Positions 1 to 11,000 of a DNA stretch of 64,000 nt are shown one piece after another (the first letter of the stretch is position 1; every line of letters starts with the position of its first letter). This DNA is from Petasospora fabianii (Eukaryota; Ascomycota; Saccharomycetes; Phaffomycetales; Wickerhamomycetaceae): positions 186,001-250,000 of the forward strand of contig CP048716.1 of NCBI GenBank assembly GCA_022641835.1. The letters run 5' to 3'. The position numbers and the translations under genes were made by a program. Under the pieces are notes generated by a model. That model saw nothing but the letters and a program-made list of their open reading frames with translations, had not been told where the DNA came from and searched no databases.

Positions 1-279
1 CACATTCCCTGTAAATGGAATGTTTAGTACAAACTGAGCATCACTATCAGAGTCAATATGCTTATCCAGTGTAAATTTTGAGGCAGTGGGTTTGAAAACA
101 TCTTGAAGTTGAGAGTTTGGCTGCTCGATGTTGAGCGCAGTGAGCTTGAAGAAGTCAATGTATTCTCGTAGGTTTTGCGCCTCGGAAGTTGGAATAGGGG
201 CAGTGTGAGAGTGGTCCTCGCCGTCTCCGTGGGAGTGAGAGTGGGAATGGCCATGGAAGTGCTCGTTTTCGCAGGACAT
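1..279 (-). CDS. PITH-domain protein, N-terminal part only (runs off the window)
   Basis: The ATG at 279-277 opens a frame that stays open for 93 codons to the window edge. The product starts MSCENEHFHGHSHSHSH, a His-rich leader typical of PITH-domain (PITHD1/C1orf128-like) proteins. It continues into the start of the PITH fold, with LREYIDFFKLTALN, DVFKP and the hallmark IPFTGNV at the edge. Family members are small soluble proteins related to the thioredoxin-like TXNL1 C-terminal domain, some of which associate with the proteasome; the role here is inference. It is divergent from HEM2 with about 280 bp of shared promoter. The family is clear, but the rest of the gene lies outside the window. 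Confidence 0.85.
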   Translation of the reverse strand, partial: MSCENEHFHGHSHSHSHGDGEDHSHTAPIPTSEAQNLREYIDFFKLTALNIEQPNSQLQDVFKPTASKFTLDKHIDSDSDAQFVLNIPFTGNV

Positions 280-552
280 TGTGCAATTCTGGTTGCGTAT
301 GGTCATATATAGTGCAAAAGCTGCTTATTCAAAAGTACATCTTAATCGCTACTCATCGCATCGGTCTCTCCACCTTCTGTCAGAAAACCCAAACACCAGT
401 AAAGAATTTCGAATTGGTGTTGGGGTGTTTGGATCTGCGCCTGCCGCGGCCGGACTTTATCAGTTCCAGTGACTTAGAATCTTAGATTCCCCTGTATTCC
501 TCCAGTGTGAAAGACTGCCCGCAACACCCTATCCACCAACATTCAATCTTAA

Positions 553-1587
<1,035 letters not shown>

Positions 1588-1718
1588 TTTGTCTTACAAG
1601 TGCATGCCCCAACCGAGGATCACCAACATTGAAAACATGCGCCGTCATTGTATATACCAAAGAATCTAGAAATGGCATTTTGTACATACCCGAATTATCT
1701 CATGTAGTTGTGAACATT

Positions 1719-2360
1719 TCATGCTAGCAATGCAGTCTTACCAGTCTTCTCTTTCACCTTCTTGACGGGTTCTTCCACCTTGGCCGCTGGTTCCGGAAGC
1801 TCAGGTAGACCCTCTGTTGTAGGAAGCTTAGTCTTCAGGTCCTCAGTCTTGCCTATCTTTGCGGCTTCCTGTTCCTCCATGGCTCTAAGCTCCTCATCAA
1901 TTTCATCCTCGTAGTCCCTTCCAACTACCGCCGTGCTCAATGCTTCTTCAATCTCCTCTTGATAAGCAATATTCTCATGTACTTCATCAACCAGCCTCTC
2001 AACATCTTCCACTCTCATTTCATTGTTCAATTTCTTCAAAATCGTATTGCCCTTTTGCAACCCCCTTAGAAAGTCCTTCTCAATGAGCTTGAACTCAATG
2101 TTGTGTATCATGTTCTCTAAGTTGAACATCTCGCTCGACACATCTTCAAGGAGTTTCTCCTGATATTTCGTCCTCTTAAGTAATGTCTTTGCACTATTCT
2201 TATCGCCTTGACGGAGGTATATTTTGATCTGATCCTGTTCAGATTTCACAAGCAGCGACATCTTCCGTTGATACTTCACCAGCTTATCTTTCTGCAGTTT
2301 AACCTGAAGGATAGCCTTGTCTTGTGACGTGACTTTCGGAGAGGAGGTCGCGTTTCCCAT
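1719..2360 (-). CDS. VPS20: ESCRT-III subunit Vps20 (CHMP6)
   Basis: 213 aa, close to the family norm. The N-terminus MGNATSS is an N-myristoylation signal (Gly2), as in Vps20/CHMP6. The basic coiled-coil half (about residues 15-110, with KLQKDKLVKYQRKM and LLKRTKYQEKLL) is the Snf7 core. The C-terminal half is acidic (about 125-185, EIDEELRAMEEQE), the autoinhibitory and MIT-interacting part. Vps20 is recruited by ESCRT-II to endosomal membranes and nucleates Snf7 filaments for multivesicular body formation. The start is supported because only this ATG gives the myristoylated N-terminus. Confidence 0.93.
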   Translation of the reverse strand: MGNATSSPKVTSQDKAILQVKLQKDKLVKYQRKMSLLVKSEQDQIKIYLRQGDKNSAKTLLKRTKYQEKLLEDVSSEMFNLENMIHNIEFKLIEKDFLRGLQKGNTILKKLNNEMRVEDVERLVDEVHENIAYQEEIEEALSTAVVGRDYEDEIDEELRAMEEQEAAKIGKTEDLKTKLPTTEGLPELPEPAAKVEEPVKKVKEKTGKTALLA

Positions 2361-2742
2361 TATGTGATAAGCTGTTTATCGGATATAGGATGTTGGAGGA
2401 GATGAGATAGTATAGTGGGCTATTTTATAGGACTTGGGATGTCATCTTCAAGATGGCAAGGGAAGCGGGCATGATTTCTGGCCGCGAGAATTTCCGGGGC
2501 GCTGCAGATGCTAGATCAGTAATGCTAAGGTTTAGAGAAAGACCTGCAAGAACTTCAGAGAGAGCTATATAGCTCTCACAAAAATATTAACTGTACTAAC
2601 AAATTACCCACTTAGTATAACTATTTATTTATTATGAATGATGAGGCTTCATAGTTGCCAAAACTGTCCATTTTAGGCATTGTCACATGAGCTTGGGCGG
2701 CGATAACTGGGGAGTGGGAGTCATCCAACCAACAAGATAAAA
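2361..2742. other. Intergenic: VPS20 promoter and tRNA-Glu upstream flank
   Basis: About 380 bp without a gene. The AT-rich tract near 2580-2640 is low complexity. No further element can be supported. Confidence 0.5.
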
Positions 2743-2814
2743 TCCGATATAGTGTAACGGCTAGCACGGTTCGCTTTCACCGAGCAGACCCGGGTTCGAC
2801 TCCCGGTATCGGAG
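2743..2814 (+). tRNA. tRNA-Glu (anticodon UUC)
   Basis: 72 nt, no intron. The acceptor strands TCCGATA and TATCGGA pair fully, with discriminator G. The D-arm A box (TATAGTGTAACGG) and T-arm B box (GGGTTCGACTCCC) are intact. The anticodon loop CTTTCAC gives UUC (Glu). A T-rich run starting at 2815 serves as the RNA polymerase III terminator. The sequence is nearly that of other yeast tRNA-Glu(UUC) genes. Confidence 0.97.
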
Positions 2815-2996
2815 TTTTATTTTTTTTTCAATCATGCGCCGCGAAAGCCAGGGCTCACAACCAAGATTCTGTATGTTCACATGCTGATTTAACAATAGGC
2901 GTTGCTTTCCACGTCAGGGGACTTATTTAATTCGTCACATTTCCCGGATATACCCCCATATCTGATTGATTAAGCTTCAGGAAGGGTAAACAAACA

Positions 2997-3818
2997 ATGG
3001 ACAAGAAGATCCAGTACGCATCAGACGTTTTCAACCAGTTCTGTGCTGAGGTTGACATTAGCAAACCAAGTTTCCAAAGTAAGTCTCCCCACACTTTAAC
3101 CCAGGTGTGCATGTGATCATAGCTAACACCCATCAATTAGTTGCCCTTGCATCCATTTGCTTTAATCCCATCTTTTGGAATACCGTTGCCAGACTCGGTA
3201 AGTTTGTTTCCTTTTATTTTCAACTCCCAATACCCCACAATTAATAACTGACACATCACCAGAGTATAACACACACTTCCTCACCAAGATCGCTGGTGGA
3301 GCCAAGAGGGGATGTTATGCTCTGGCCTTCACTATCTTCTCGCTTGGTATCTTCCGTGATTATCTTTACGAGAAGGCTCTGGGTGAACAGATCAAGTCGG
3401 AACTCCTTACCGGACCAGTGTTTGAGTATGCTGGTATCGCTTTCTTTGTTCTTGGAAATGTGTTCGTTCTTAGCTCCATGTGGGCACTAGGTGTTACCGG
3501 CACTTACTTGGGTGACTACTTTGGCATCTTAATGAGCGAAAGAGTCACTGGTTTCCCATTCAACGTCTTGGACAATCCTATGTACGTTGGCTCCACATTG
3601 TGCTTCTTGGGTACTGCCCTGTACTTTGGTAAGCCAGCTGGGTTGTTCGCTACTTTGTTCGTGCACTTGTTGTACACTGTCGCCCTTTGGTTCGAAGAGT
3701 AAGTATCTCATTCTAGTCCCCTGATGACCTTGAAAGGTTGAACTAACCATAAACCAGACCATTCACTGCTAAAATTTACAGCAACAAGGCCAAGGAGGAT
3801 GCTAAGAAAGCTAATTGA
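2997..3818 (+). CDS. OPI3: phospholipid N-methyltransferase Opi3, four exons
   Basis: Exons 2997-3078, 3141-3197, 3263-3698 and 3758-3818 join to 636 nt, 211 aa (S. cerevisiae Opi3 is about 206). Donors are all GTAAGT; introns are 62, 65 and 59 nt. The product has several membrane segments and the family blocks GCYALAFTIFSLGI, GITGTYLGDYFGILM-like and ERVTGFPFNVLDNPMYVGST. It carries out the last two methylations from phosphatidylethanolamine to phosphatidylcholine in the ER. The final exon gives EEPFTAKIY, matching yeast Opi3 (EEPFTAMIY), which selects the acceptor at 3757 over a second in-frame acceptor 24 nt downstream. The CTG at 3619 falls on a conserved Leu. Confidence 0.95.
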
Positions 3819-4165
3819 ACGCAGGTTCTGACAGACAAACCAATTGGCGCTCTCAAACCGCTTACTCAGCAACCAGCTATTAGCTGCAATGCACGAGACA
3901 TCATAAAATATTTGAAGCTGAGCCGAATAGTTATGTAGCAGCTCATCAAGATCGCTTCTTATTGCGTTGCAACATCGCAGGCGAAGTAGATAAACGCAGC
4001 AACGCTGACGTGACGGGGTATCACCGCAGTACCCATCATAACTCTCCCCATAACAGCTCTTACAGAACAGCTTAATAAATCAGCAGATTGCTACCTCAAC
4101 AGCGCTCTGGCAAAAAAACAATAACAATCCTCTGCTTTTACGATTGCAAAAATTAATCTAGGAAA
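3819..4165. other. Intergenic: OPI3 3' flank
   Basis: About 350 bp between the OPI3 stop and the 3' end of tRNA-Thr. No ORF, repeat or RNA gene is supported. Confidence 0.5.
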
Positions 4166-4237
4166 TGCCTCCTATGGGATTTGAACCCATGATCCCCGCA
4201 TTACGAGTGCGATGCCTTACCACTTGGCCAAGCAGGC
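4166..4237 (-). tRNA. tRNA-Thr (anticodon CGU)
   Basis: 72 nt on the minus strand, no intron. The A box (TTGGCCAAGTGGTAAGGC) and B box (GGGTTCAAATCCC) are good, and the T stem ATGGG/CCCAT pairs. The anticodon loop CTCGTAA gives CGU, reading ACG (Thr). The acceptor GCCTGCT / AGGAGGC pairs at six of seven positions, with a G5:G68 mismatch. The discriminator is A. This looks like a functional gene with one odd acceptor pair. Confidence 0.93.
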
Positions 4238-4609
4238 GTTCCAATTATCGGCAAGCGGGCGCAGAAAAACCCGACGGTGACCGGGATGATAAATTGAAGA
4301 ATCTTCTTACTAAATGGCAATTCAAGAGAAATAGGAAGCGTTGAGGTCTAGCGAGTGAACTGATTATATTCACCAAATAACGAGTCAGATTCAAATGGCG
4401 AAATTGATTATCCCGTGTCTTGCTTTTCAGAAAATTGACTAATTGGAGGTATACCGGCACGATGGGGCCATGACATTGCAAGGGAGAAAGTTTCAATACT
4501 ACACTAACAAACAATCCTATTGTGAGGAGAAAACTACATATCCGTAGAATAGTGACCAAAATCATGGTTTGTCAGATGCTGTAGTGTCTCGATGAGTTCG
4601 GCGCGCCGA
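4238..4609. other. Intergenic: between tRNA-Thr and the XRN-like gene
   Basis: About 370 bp. A minus-strand frame at 4245-4565 could encode 106 aa, but it has no recognisable family, abuts the tRNA 5' end and would need its promoter inside the neighbouring 3' end. I do not call it. Confidence 0.4.
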
Positions 4610-5953
4610 TCAGCAAGAACCATTGATGCGTTTGTCTGACGTACTGAGCTGCCAGTCCAGCTCGTCGACACACAACGCCACAACACGACTTATGTTGTCT
4701 TTTCTAAAAAATGATGCCGGCTCTGAACGGCCCTCTAAGATGTCCTTCAGCGACTTCGAGTTTCTGTAGCAGTCAGGAAGGAGATGTGATGCGCGGTTTG
4801 GTAGCACAAGGGCGATTTGATGGGTTGGCTTGAAGACAAGAGGTGTTGTTGTGAAGTCGACAACAGGCAACACATCACTAACTTCCTGAATATTTGAAAA
4901 TGTTGGAGTAAAATTGTGCTCATAGTACCAGTCTGTTACTTTACCCGTGTGTAAGTATCTAGTTAGCCATTGAAGACCCTGGAGATAGTTGATGGCCGCT
5001 GCTTTGACGTCGGTCTTTGAGACAGCACTGCCCACGTAATAAGGCCTATATCCAAGCTGTTCTCTATCAGCAACCTTAGTACAGAAAATTTTCCAACCTA
5101 TGTGGTCAAGCTCAAAGTCATCGGTTGTTAGGAAAATGTTAACGTGATGTAGGCCTCTCAACATCTCCATGAAATCAAGAAACAATTTTGTTCCTAACTC
5201 GTATCCATGAGGTGTTGGCATGAAGTCATTTCCATAGATGGTGAACGTAAAGGCAATATCCCTCGTGACTTTGTCCTTTAGTTCAGGGGGAAAGTTGTCA
5301 TAGTTCAACAATAACGATTCTTTAAGTCGTGGTATGCTCATGATCTCAAAACACCTGTTTTGGATAGATGAATAGCGAGTTTGAGATGCCTCTCTCATGA
5401 TTCGGATAAAACAGTCCTTAATTACCATAGACATGACGATCAAGTCAGCATCAAGACCGTAAACAACAACATTCTTGTGTGTGGGGATTATTGCTCTGAG
5501 ATGCATAAAGATTTTCTGCTCGCCTTCGCCTGGTTCTGATGGGCCCGAAACAATGACCTCGTGAGTATCTGTCACGAGCTCTTCAGACCATTTCTTGACT
5601 TCCTCATAGAGCTTTTGTAGGAATACAGTTCCTGGTGTCAGGACATGGGACCTATCAGATCCCCGAGCTAACTGATTCCGTCGTTCGAATTGGTGTTTGA
5701 GCTTGGCAAGCGGCGGTATGCCATCAAATGCCAGGTACGTGAGCTTTCTTGGCCGAGAGAGCTTCACTATTCGCCGTGTGAAATAGATGATTTGGCTAAT
5801 AGCTTCAGACTCAGTGGTTGAAGCAGCGAGACAACTGTGGAAGTACGAACTCATGTCGATGAAGAGCACATCGCACGTGTCCGATGAGCTTGGGGGTTGG
5901 ACCAGCGATGGCCATTGCTGTAGAAGAATCGAGTAGAGGCGAGGGATTCCCAT
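4610..5953 (-). CDS. compact XRN-family 5'-3' exoribonuclease
   Basis: 447 aa from the ATG at 5953, which gives MGIPRLYSILLQQWPS, the family N-terminus (Xrn1 starts MGIPKFF). The frame extends upstream only with a non-ATG start. All seven metal-binding acids of the Xrn1 core are readable: D33, D77, E143, E145 (PGEGEQKI), D168 and D170 (YGLDADL), and D243 (YGNDFMP). The 5'-phosphate pocket residues K84, Q88, R91 and R92 keep the Xrn1 spacing exactly. It also keeps the block GLQWLTRYL...WYYEHNF. It ends where Xrn1 and Rat1 continue for hundreds of residues, so this is a nuclease core without the C-terminal domains. It is neither Xrn1 nor Rat1 by length; substrate and location are unknown. It shares a 250 bp divergent promoter with NUP49. 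Confidence 0.85.
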   Translation of the reverse strand: MGIPRLYSILLQQWPSLVQPPSSSDTCDVLFIDMSSYFHSCLAASTTESEAISQIIYFTRRIVKLSRPRKLTYLAFDGIPPLAKLKHQFERRNQLARGSDRSHVLTPGTVFLQKLYEEVKKWSEELVTDTHEVIVSGPSEPGEGEQKIFMHLRAIIPTHKNVVVYGLDADLIVMSMVIKDCFIRIMREASQTRYSSIQNRCFEIMSIPRLKESLLLNYDNFPPELKDKVTRDIAFTFTIYGNDFMPTPHGYELGTKLFLDFMEMLRGLHHVNIFLTTDDFELDHIGWKIFCTKVADREQLGYRPYYVGSAVSKTDVKAAAINYLQGLQWLTRYLHTGKVTDWYYEHNFTPTFSNIQEVSDVLPVVDFTTTPLVFKPTHQIALVLPNRASHLLPDCYRNSKSLKDILEGRSEPASFFRKDNISRVVALCVDELDWQLSTSDKRINGSC

Positions 5954-6072
5954 TCTGGCACGTGGACCATGAAGTGAATACAAGCGTGAATGAGAGGAGA
6001 CTTTGGAGAAGAAATTTAATTGACCCTTTATTGTCTAGACAGTATAATCTGTGTGAAATCATGCCTCGTCGT

Positions 6073-6078
6073 ACGCGT
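6073..6078. promoter_or_regulatory. MCB-like ACGCGT in the XRN-like/NUP49 divergent promoter
   Basis: A single perfect ACGCGT lies between the two divergent starts (5953 and 6204), in a GC-rich patch. MBF-type binding is known for this motif in yeasts; function here is inference from one copy. Confidence 0.3.
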
Positions 6079-6203
6079 GCGCGGAGAAAATTTCAGCACT
6101 TTCGAAAATTGTAAAGGAAAACGTAAACAATGTACAGCTCAGGCTTGAGATCATCGATATTTCTCGCCACATAGACGGCCTGTCTTTTATCAATCAAATT
6201 GCA

Positions 6204-6952
6204 ATGTTTGGCTCTAGCTCAGGCGGTGGCTTTGGAAGATCGGCGTCAACTGGTGGCCTCTTTGGCAGTTCCGGAAACACAGGTTTTGGTGCCTCGAACA
6301 CCAACACTGCATCGAACACCGGTGGTGGTCTCTTCGGTGCCAAACCAGCTACGGGTGGCCTCTTTGGTTCCTCCAACAATAATAGCACAAACTCTGGTGG
6401 GATCTTTGGTTCGAATAACAACAATAATCAGCAATCCTCAGGGTTTGGTGCCTCCAATAACACACAATCCGGAGGTCTCTTTGGATCTGCCAACAACAAT
6501 CAACAGCAGCAGCAACAGACCAATGCCTTTGGCTCTACCAACACCTCAACTGGTGGAAGTGGCGGCCTCTTTGGCAACAGTGGCCAGAATAACACTTCAA
6601 CCAATGCTTTCGGCTCTACCAACACCAACAACAATACAAGTGGTGGTCTCTTCGGTGCCAAGCCAGCTACAACAGGATTTGGTTCATCCACCACTGCCCC
6701 AAGCACTGGAGGTCTCTTCGGTAACACACAGAGTAATGCAACTGCCCCTACATCGGGTGGCCTCTTTGGAAATAACAACAACACAAACACAACGCAGAAC
6801 ACCGGATTTGGTGGATCTACCAATACGGGAACCACTGGTGGTCTCTTTGGAAATACCCAGAACAGCACTACAGGTAATACTGGTGGCCTATTTGGTGCAT
6901 CTCAAAACAACAATGCTTCTGCTTCATCTTCTGGCGGTCTCTTTGGATCCAA

Positions 6953-6983
<31 letters not shown>

Positions 6984-7829
6984 TCAGGTACCACGGGTGG
7001 CCTCTTTGGCTCTAGTAACGCAGGATCCTCTGCTCCAGCCACCGGAGGATTATTCGGTTCCAAGCCTGCCTCAGGTGGACTCTTTGGCTCTAATACATCT
7101 TCCACGCAACCTTCTACTGGTGGATTGTTTGGTGGTTCAAACAATACCGGTACAACAGGGTCATCTTTGTTTGGTGGTCAACAGCAGCCACTCATGCAAC
7201 AACAGCAGTTACAACAACAACAGCAGCTGCAGCAACAACCACAACTTCAAATTACACCACTTACTACAATTGCTGATTTGCCAGAAGGTGTGCGTAATGA
7301 GATCCAGCAGCTAGACACATACATACAAAATCAAGTTCAGATCTCGGAGCAGTTAAAGGCTGAAAATGCAGAGCATTCTGAAGTGATTGAGAGTATTCCA
7401 AGAGACATTGAATATTTGCAGAATAAGTATTCGCACACGAACCAGGCGCTAGATAACGACCTGAAGATCTTGCAGGACATCAAAGCCTCAACGGATGAGG
7501 CTCTGCAGGATTCTGAAAACTTCTTTATCATTCTTCAGAGGCTCCTCTCCGTTGGAAGTAAGATCTCATCCGCTGATATCGATCAGTACTTCATGAAGAA
7601 GGTGGAGCACTACAAGAAGAAGCTTGAGGAGTACACACAGGTGCTTGCTGAGATTGATGCTGCAGTTGAAGGCGTGGAGAAGGACTCAATTAGTGACGTT
7701 AGCGGTATGAACCTCGTTGTGAGCACCCTCCACGAAGAGTACAACTTGTTCATGGAGCTGGCCAACACTGTGGCGGACGTCCATCATAAGGTCAAGATGC
7801 TGCAGAATCAGGCTGAGGGTAAACTCTGA
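6204..7829 (+). CDS. NUP49: GLFG nucleoporin Nup49 (Nup58-type channel nucleoporin)
   Basis: 541 aa. Residues 1 to about 330 are a disordered Asn/Ser/Thr/Gly-rich domain with about fifteen GLFG units plus FG, IFG and SLFG variants. A Gln-rich stretch follows (about 325-350). Then comes a coiled-coil domain of about 190 residues starting LPEGVRNEIQQLD, with long heptad segments. This order (GLFG repeats, then an alpha-helical Nsp1-complex domain) is that of Nup49, part of the Nsp1-Nup57-Nup49 central channel trimer of the nuclear pore. Nup57 is the alternative; the helical start LPxxVRxEIxxLDxxIQ favours Nup49. It is tandem with CDC25, 232 bp apart. Confidence 0.85.
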
Positions 7830-8061
7830 GGTCGACAAATGTACGATCAGTGGCACACGTTAGAGCTTGTTGTAGTGATCGATCCGAGGGAAGACGCATG
7901 GAGATGTTCCTCTTTCTCGAGGTGATTTTATTTGCAACCAGGCGTAGTCGCGCAGCGAATGTAGGCAGAGGCTTGGGCAAAAAAAAAAGCCGCTGGACAG
8001 ACCAGTACCTAGCTAGCAGGGGCCCCGCAACGATACCGCCAAAGCCCAAGGAACACTAGCA

Positions 8062-11000
8062 ATGGAGGACAGATCACCGCGTGCCATTGACGAGGTGATT
8101 GCCATGGCCGAGTACAAGTCGGCCAGGCCGAACATGCTCGAGCTCCACCCGGGCGAAACGGTGTACGTACTCCAGAAGAAAGACAACGGGTGGTGGGACG
8201 GTTGTATTATCAGAGCCAACGACGACGGCACAACAGGACAGTACAGGGGCTGGTTCCCCTCCAACCACACCAAGTCCCGCCAGCAGATTGCACTCGAGGA
8301 GCACAAACATCCCAAGAGCATGAGCTCGCTGCTTAGACAGAACCTCGGAGAGGATCCGAGACGTAAGGACTCGGGTGTCTCATTTAACAGCCACGACAGT
8401 TCCCAGAGCTACGGGTCAGTGAGCAAGGCTCCACCTCAGCAGAATATCCAATGGGCCACGGCCCAAGAGGCTGAGGCCATGTTCAGTGCCTCGGGCTCGA
8501 GCAAGGTGCCAGTGTGGGTCCCGCAGGCCTGGACCGATGGCACCATCATCTACTATAACGCCGAATTGAACATCCACTGCCGTGAATTACCCTTTTTCCA
8601 GGCCCCAGATGTCGACGAAAGTTCAACGATCTCTGTTCCAAGATCACAGACCCTGGCAAATATCATGATGGAGAACGACAGTGTGTCACCATTGAATACC
8701 GCTGCCAGACCATCTACTGCCACTGCCTTCACAACGTTCACCAACACAGATTCCAGCACATCACACTACGTCCCACGCCAGTCCGTGTCACGGTCCTCGG
8801 TCAACTCTGGTGGCACCTCAACTGTCCATCCTTGGAACTCCTCCCTTTATTGTGTGCCAGATCTTTTCTATTACGACCCGACAGATATCACCACTTGGCC
8901 GGCCCTTCGTGATGCATTCTGTTACTTCCTCACACTAACTCTTGATGCCCTGACAAAGAAGAATGGACCATTGTTCTATACATACTTCAACATTGCCTCT
9001 CGCTTAGGTGTTCTTGTGAACCTGGCTGCTCGTCTTGCTCAGCACGACTTGCAAAAGACTGGATACCATAACAGAGTACAGCGCAGACTCAAGAAAATTT
9101 CCGGTGGTATTGCTCAGGTCGGTCTCAATGGTAACCTTTATCTCACCGACGACTCCTCTTTTAATGATTCTACCGGCGACAGAACCCTTAGTACCTCTAC
9201 ACAAGAGACACTCAAGCTTGACTCGGATGAGCCGGCGCACGCAATTGAAGAACTCAACTCGCAAACGAATTACCTCCAACGTGTCACTAGTGAGATTGAG
9301 TCCCTGAAGCGTAATGCTATCACTTGTGTCAAGGTATTCGTCCAGATCTCATCCAACCAGGGAAACGAACAGGCTCTTCTCCCACAGGTGTACCCTCGTT
9401 TCCTCACTGGGTTCTTCTCCGGTGCAAATTGGAGAAACCCATTCGTCCCGGAACCACAGGATCCATTTAGTGGCAAGGAAGTTGTTAAGTCATTACACCA
9501 TAGACGTGTTGAGAGCACGCTACTGACTAAAGAGACTTTGGGCCGTCTTGAACTTAAGAGGGATAAATTGACTCAAACTTTGAATAATGTCTTGACTGCT
9601 CTCAGAGGTAAGGAAAACTCACAACAAAGAAATGTTGATGTTTTGAGTGAAGTGCATAAGTCGCTTGCTCTTTCTGCCAAATTTATTGATGTACTTGAAG
9701 GGTTGGACTTCAGTATCTTCCTGAAGGCCAACATCCTCGGTGATGACGCTAACGAGGATTTGGAAGATCTGTTTGATCCTAGTAAGTTGGTCTATCCAAT
9801 CCTCACTGAATTTTTCGAAGCAAAGCAGAACCTTCGTGACGTTTTTGTATCTATCATCATGGATGCGCAATCGCTTACATTGGCGGACCCAACAGTGTTC
9901 AGATCTATCCGGGAAGATGCCATGGATGGTGGCAAACCAATCACCGTGGAGCCAGAGAAATCTGCTAAACAGCTTGAAATTGAGCTCCAGAAGCTGGATA
10001 TTGAAGGTGATGATGGGATCTCTGTTGACGTTGACCGTAATTTGGAGGCCACTATTATGCAGGCTTATGATTGTCTTGATGTGTGTCTTGCCCTGGTGGC
10101 TCAGCTGATATCTGAACGTGAAGCCTACTTAAACTATGCCACCCGTGTCATGAATGCAGATGGCTACTTTGACTTGATTACACCAAACGCAGTCCCACAA
10201 TCTAGAGAAGACTCCACCATGACTACAAATGATGAATACGCCCTGCCTGCATCCTCGCATGGAAGGTACAACAGATATGGCCAGTCTGAGGATGTCGATA
10301 CCCCTTGGTATTTGAGTGCTGAAGAGTATGAGCTCATCTTCACAGCAAATGATGCCGTTAAGGGTGGAACCCGGGAGGCGTTGGTTCAGAGATTGACACA
10401 TCATGACCTGCTGGACGCTCACTTTAACGTTACATTCTTGACAACCTTCAGATCAATTTTCAATACCACTGCCCTTGTTAATGCTCTCATCAAGAGATTC
10501 AAGATTGAGCCACCAGAGAACTTGAGTTACGAGGAGTATTCCGATTGGGTCGCTAAGAAAGCTTACCCAGTCAAACTTCGTACAGTTAACATCATGAAGT
10601 CTTTGCTCCAGAAGCACTGGAATCCGGCATATAATGAACCGGGCCTTTACCGTCTTTTAGGTGACTTCATTGATGAGCTGCTTGTTCAGAGTTTCCCAGG
10701 CAGCGAGCAGTTGAAAAGAGAGTTCACTAGGAAGGTTACTATGGACGTTATCGAGGATGACGAGCTGAGTAAGGAGGTCCATGATGAGGATGAGAATTTG
10801 CCCATTTCTTCCAAGACTCGCAAAATGCGTCTGTTGGACATTGATCCACAGCAGCTTGCTAATCAATTGACAGTGAAGGAGTCCAGGCTTTACAACAATA
10901 TCACACAGTCTGAGTGTCTTGCAAAGGCATGGGGTACTAAGTATGGTCCATTGGGTGGATATCCACACTTGCAACGCTTCATTGCAAATTCTAATGACTT

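Noticed and set aside
4245-4565. 106-aa minus-strand frame with a hydrophobic start
   Set aside because: No family resemblance, abuts the tRNA-Thr 5' end, and the Arg/Leu-rich tail looks like random translation.
6246-7144. Several long frames antisense or out of frame with NUP49
   Set aside because: They are by-products of the GLFG repeat codons; composition is monotonous (P/L/V/E) and no start context supports them.
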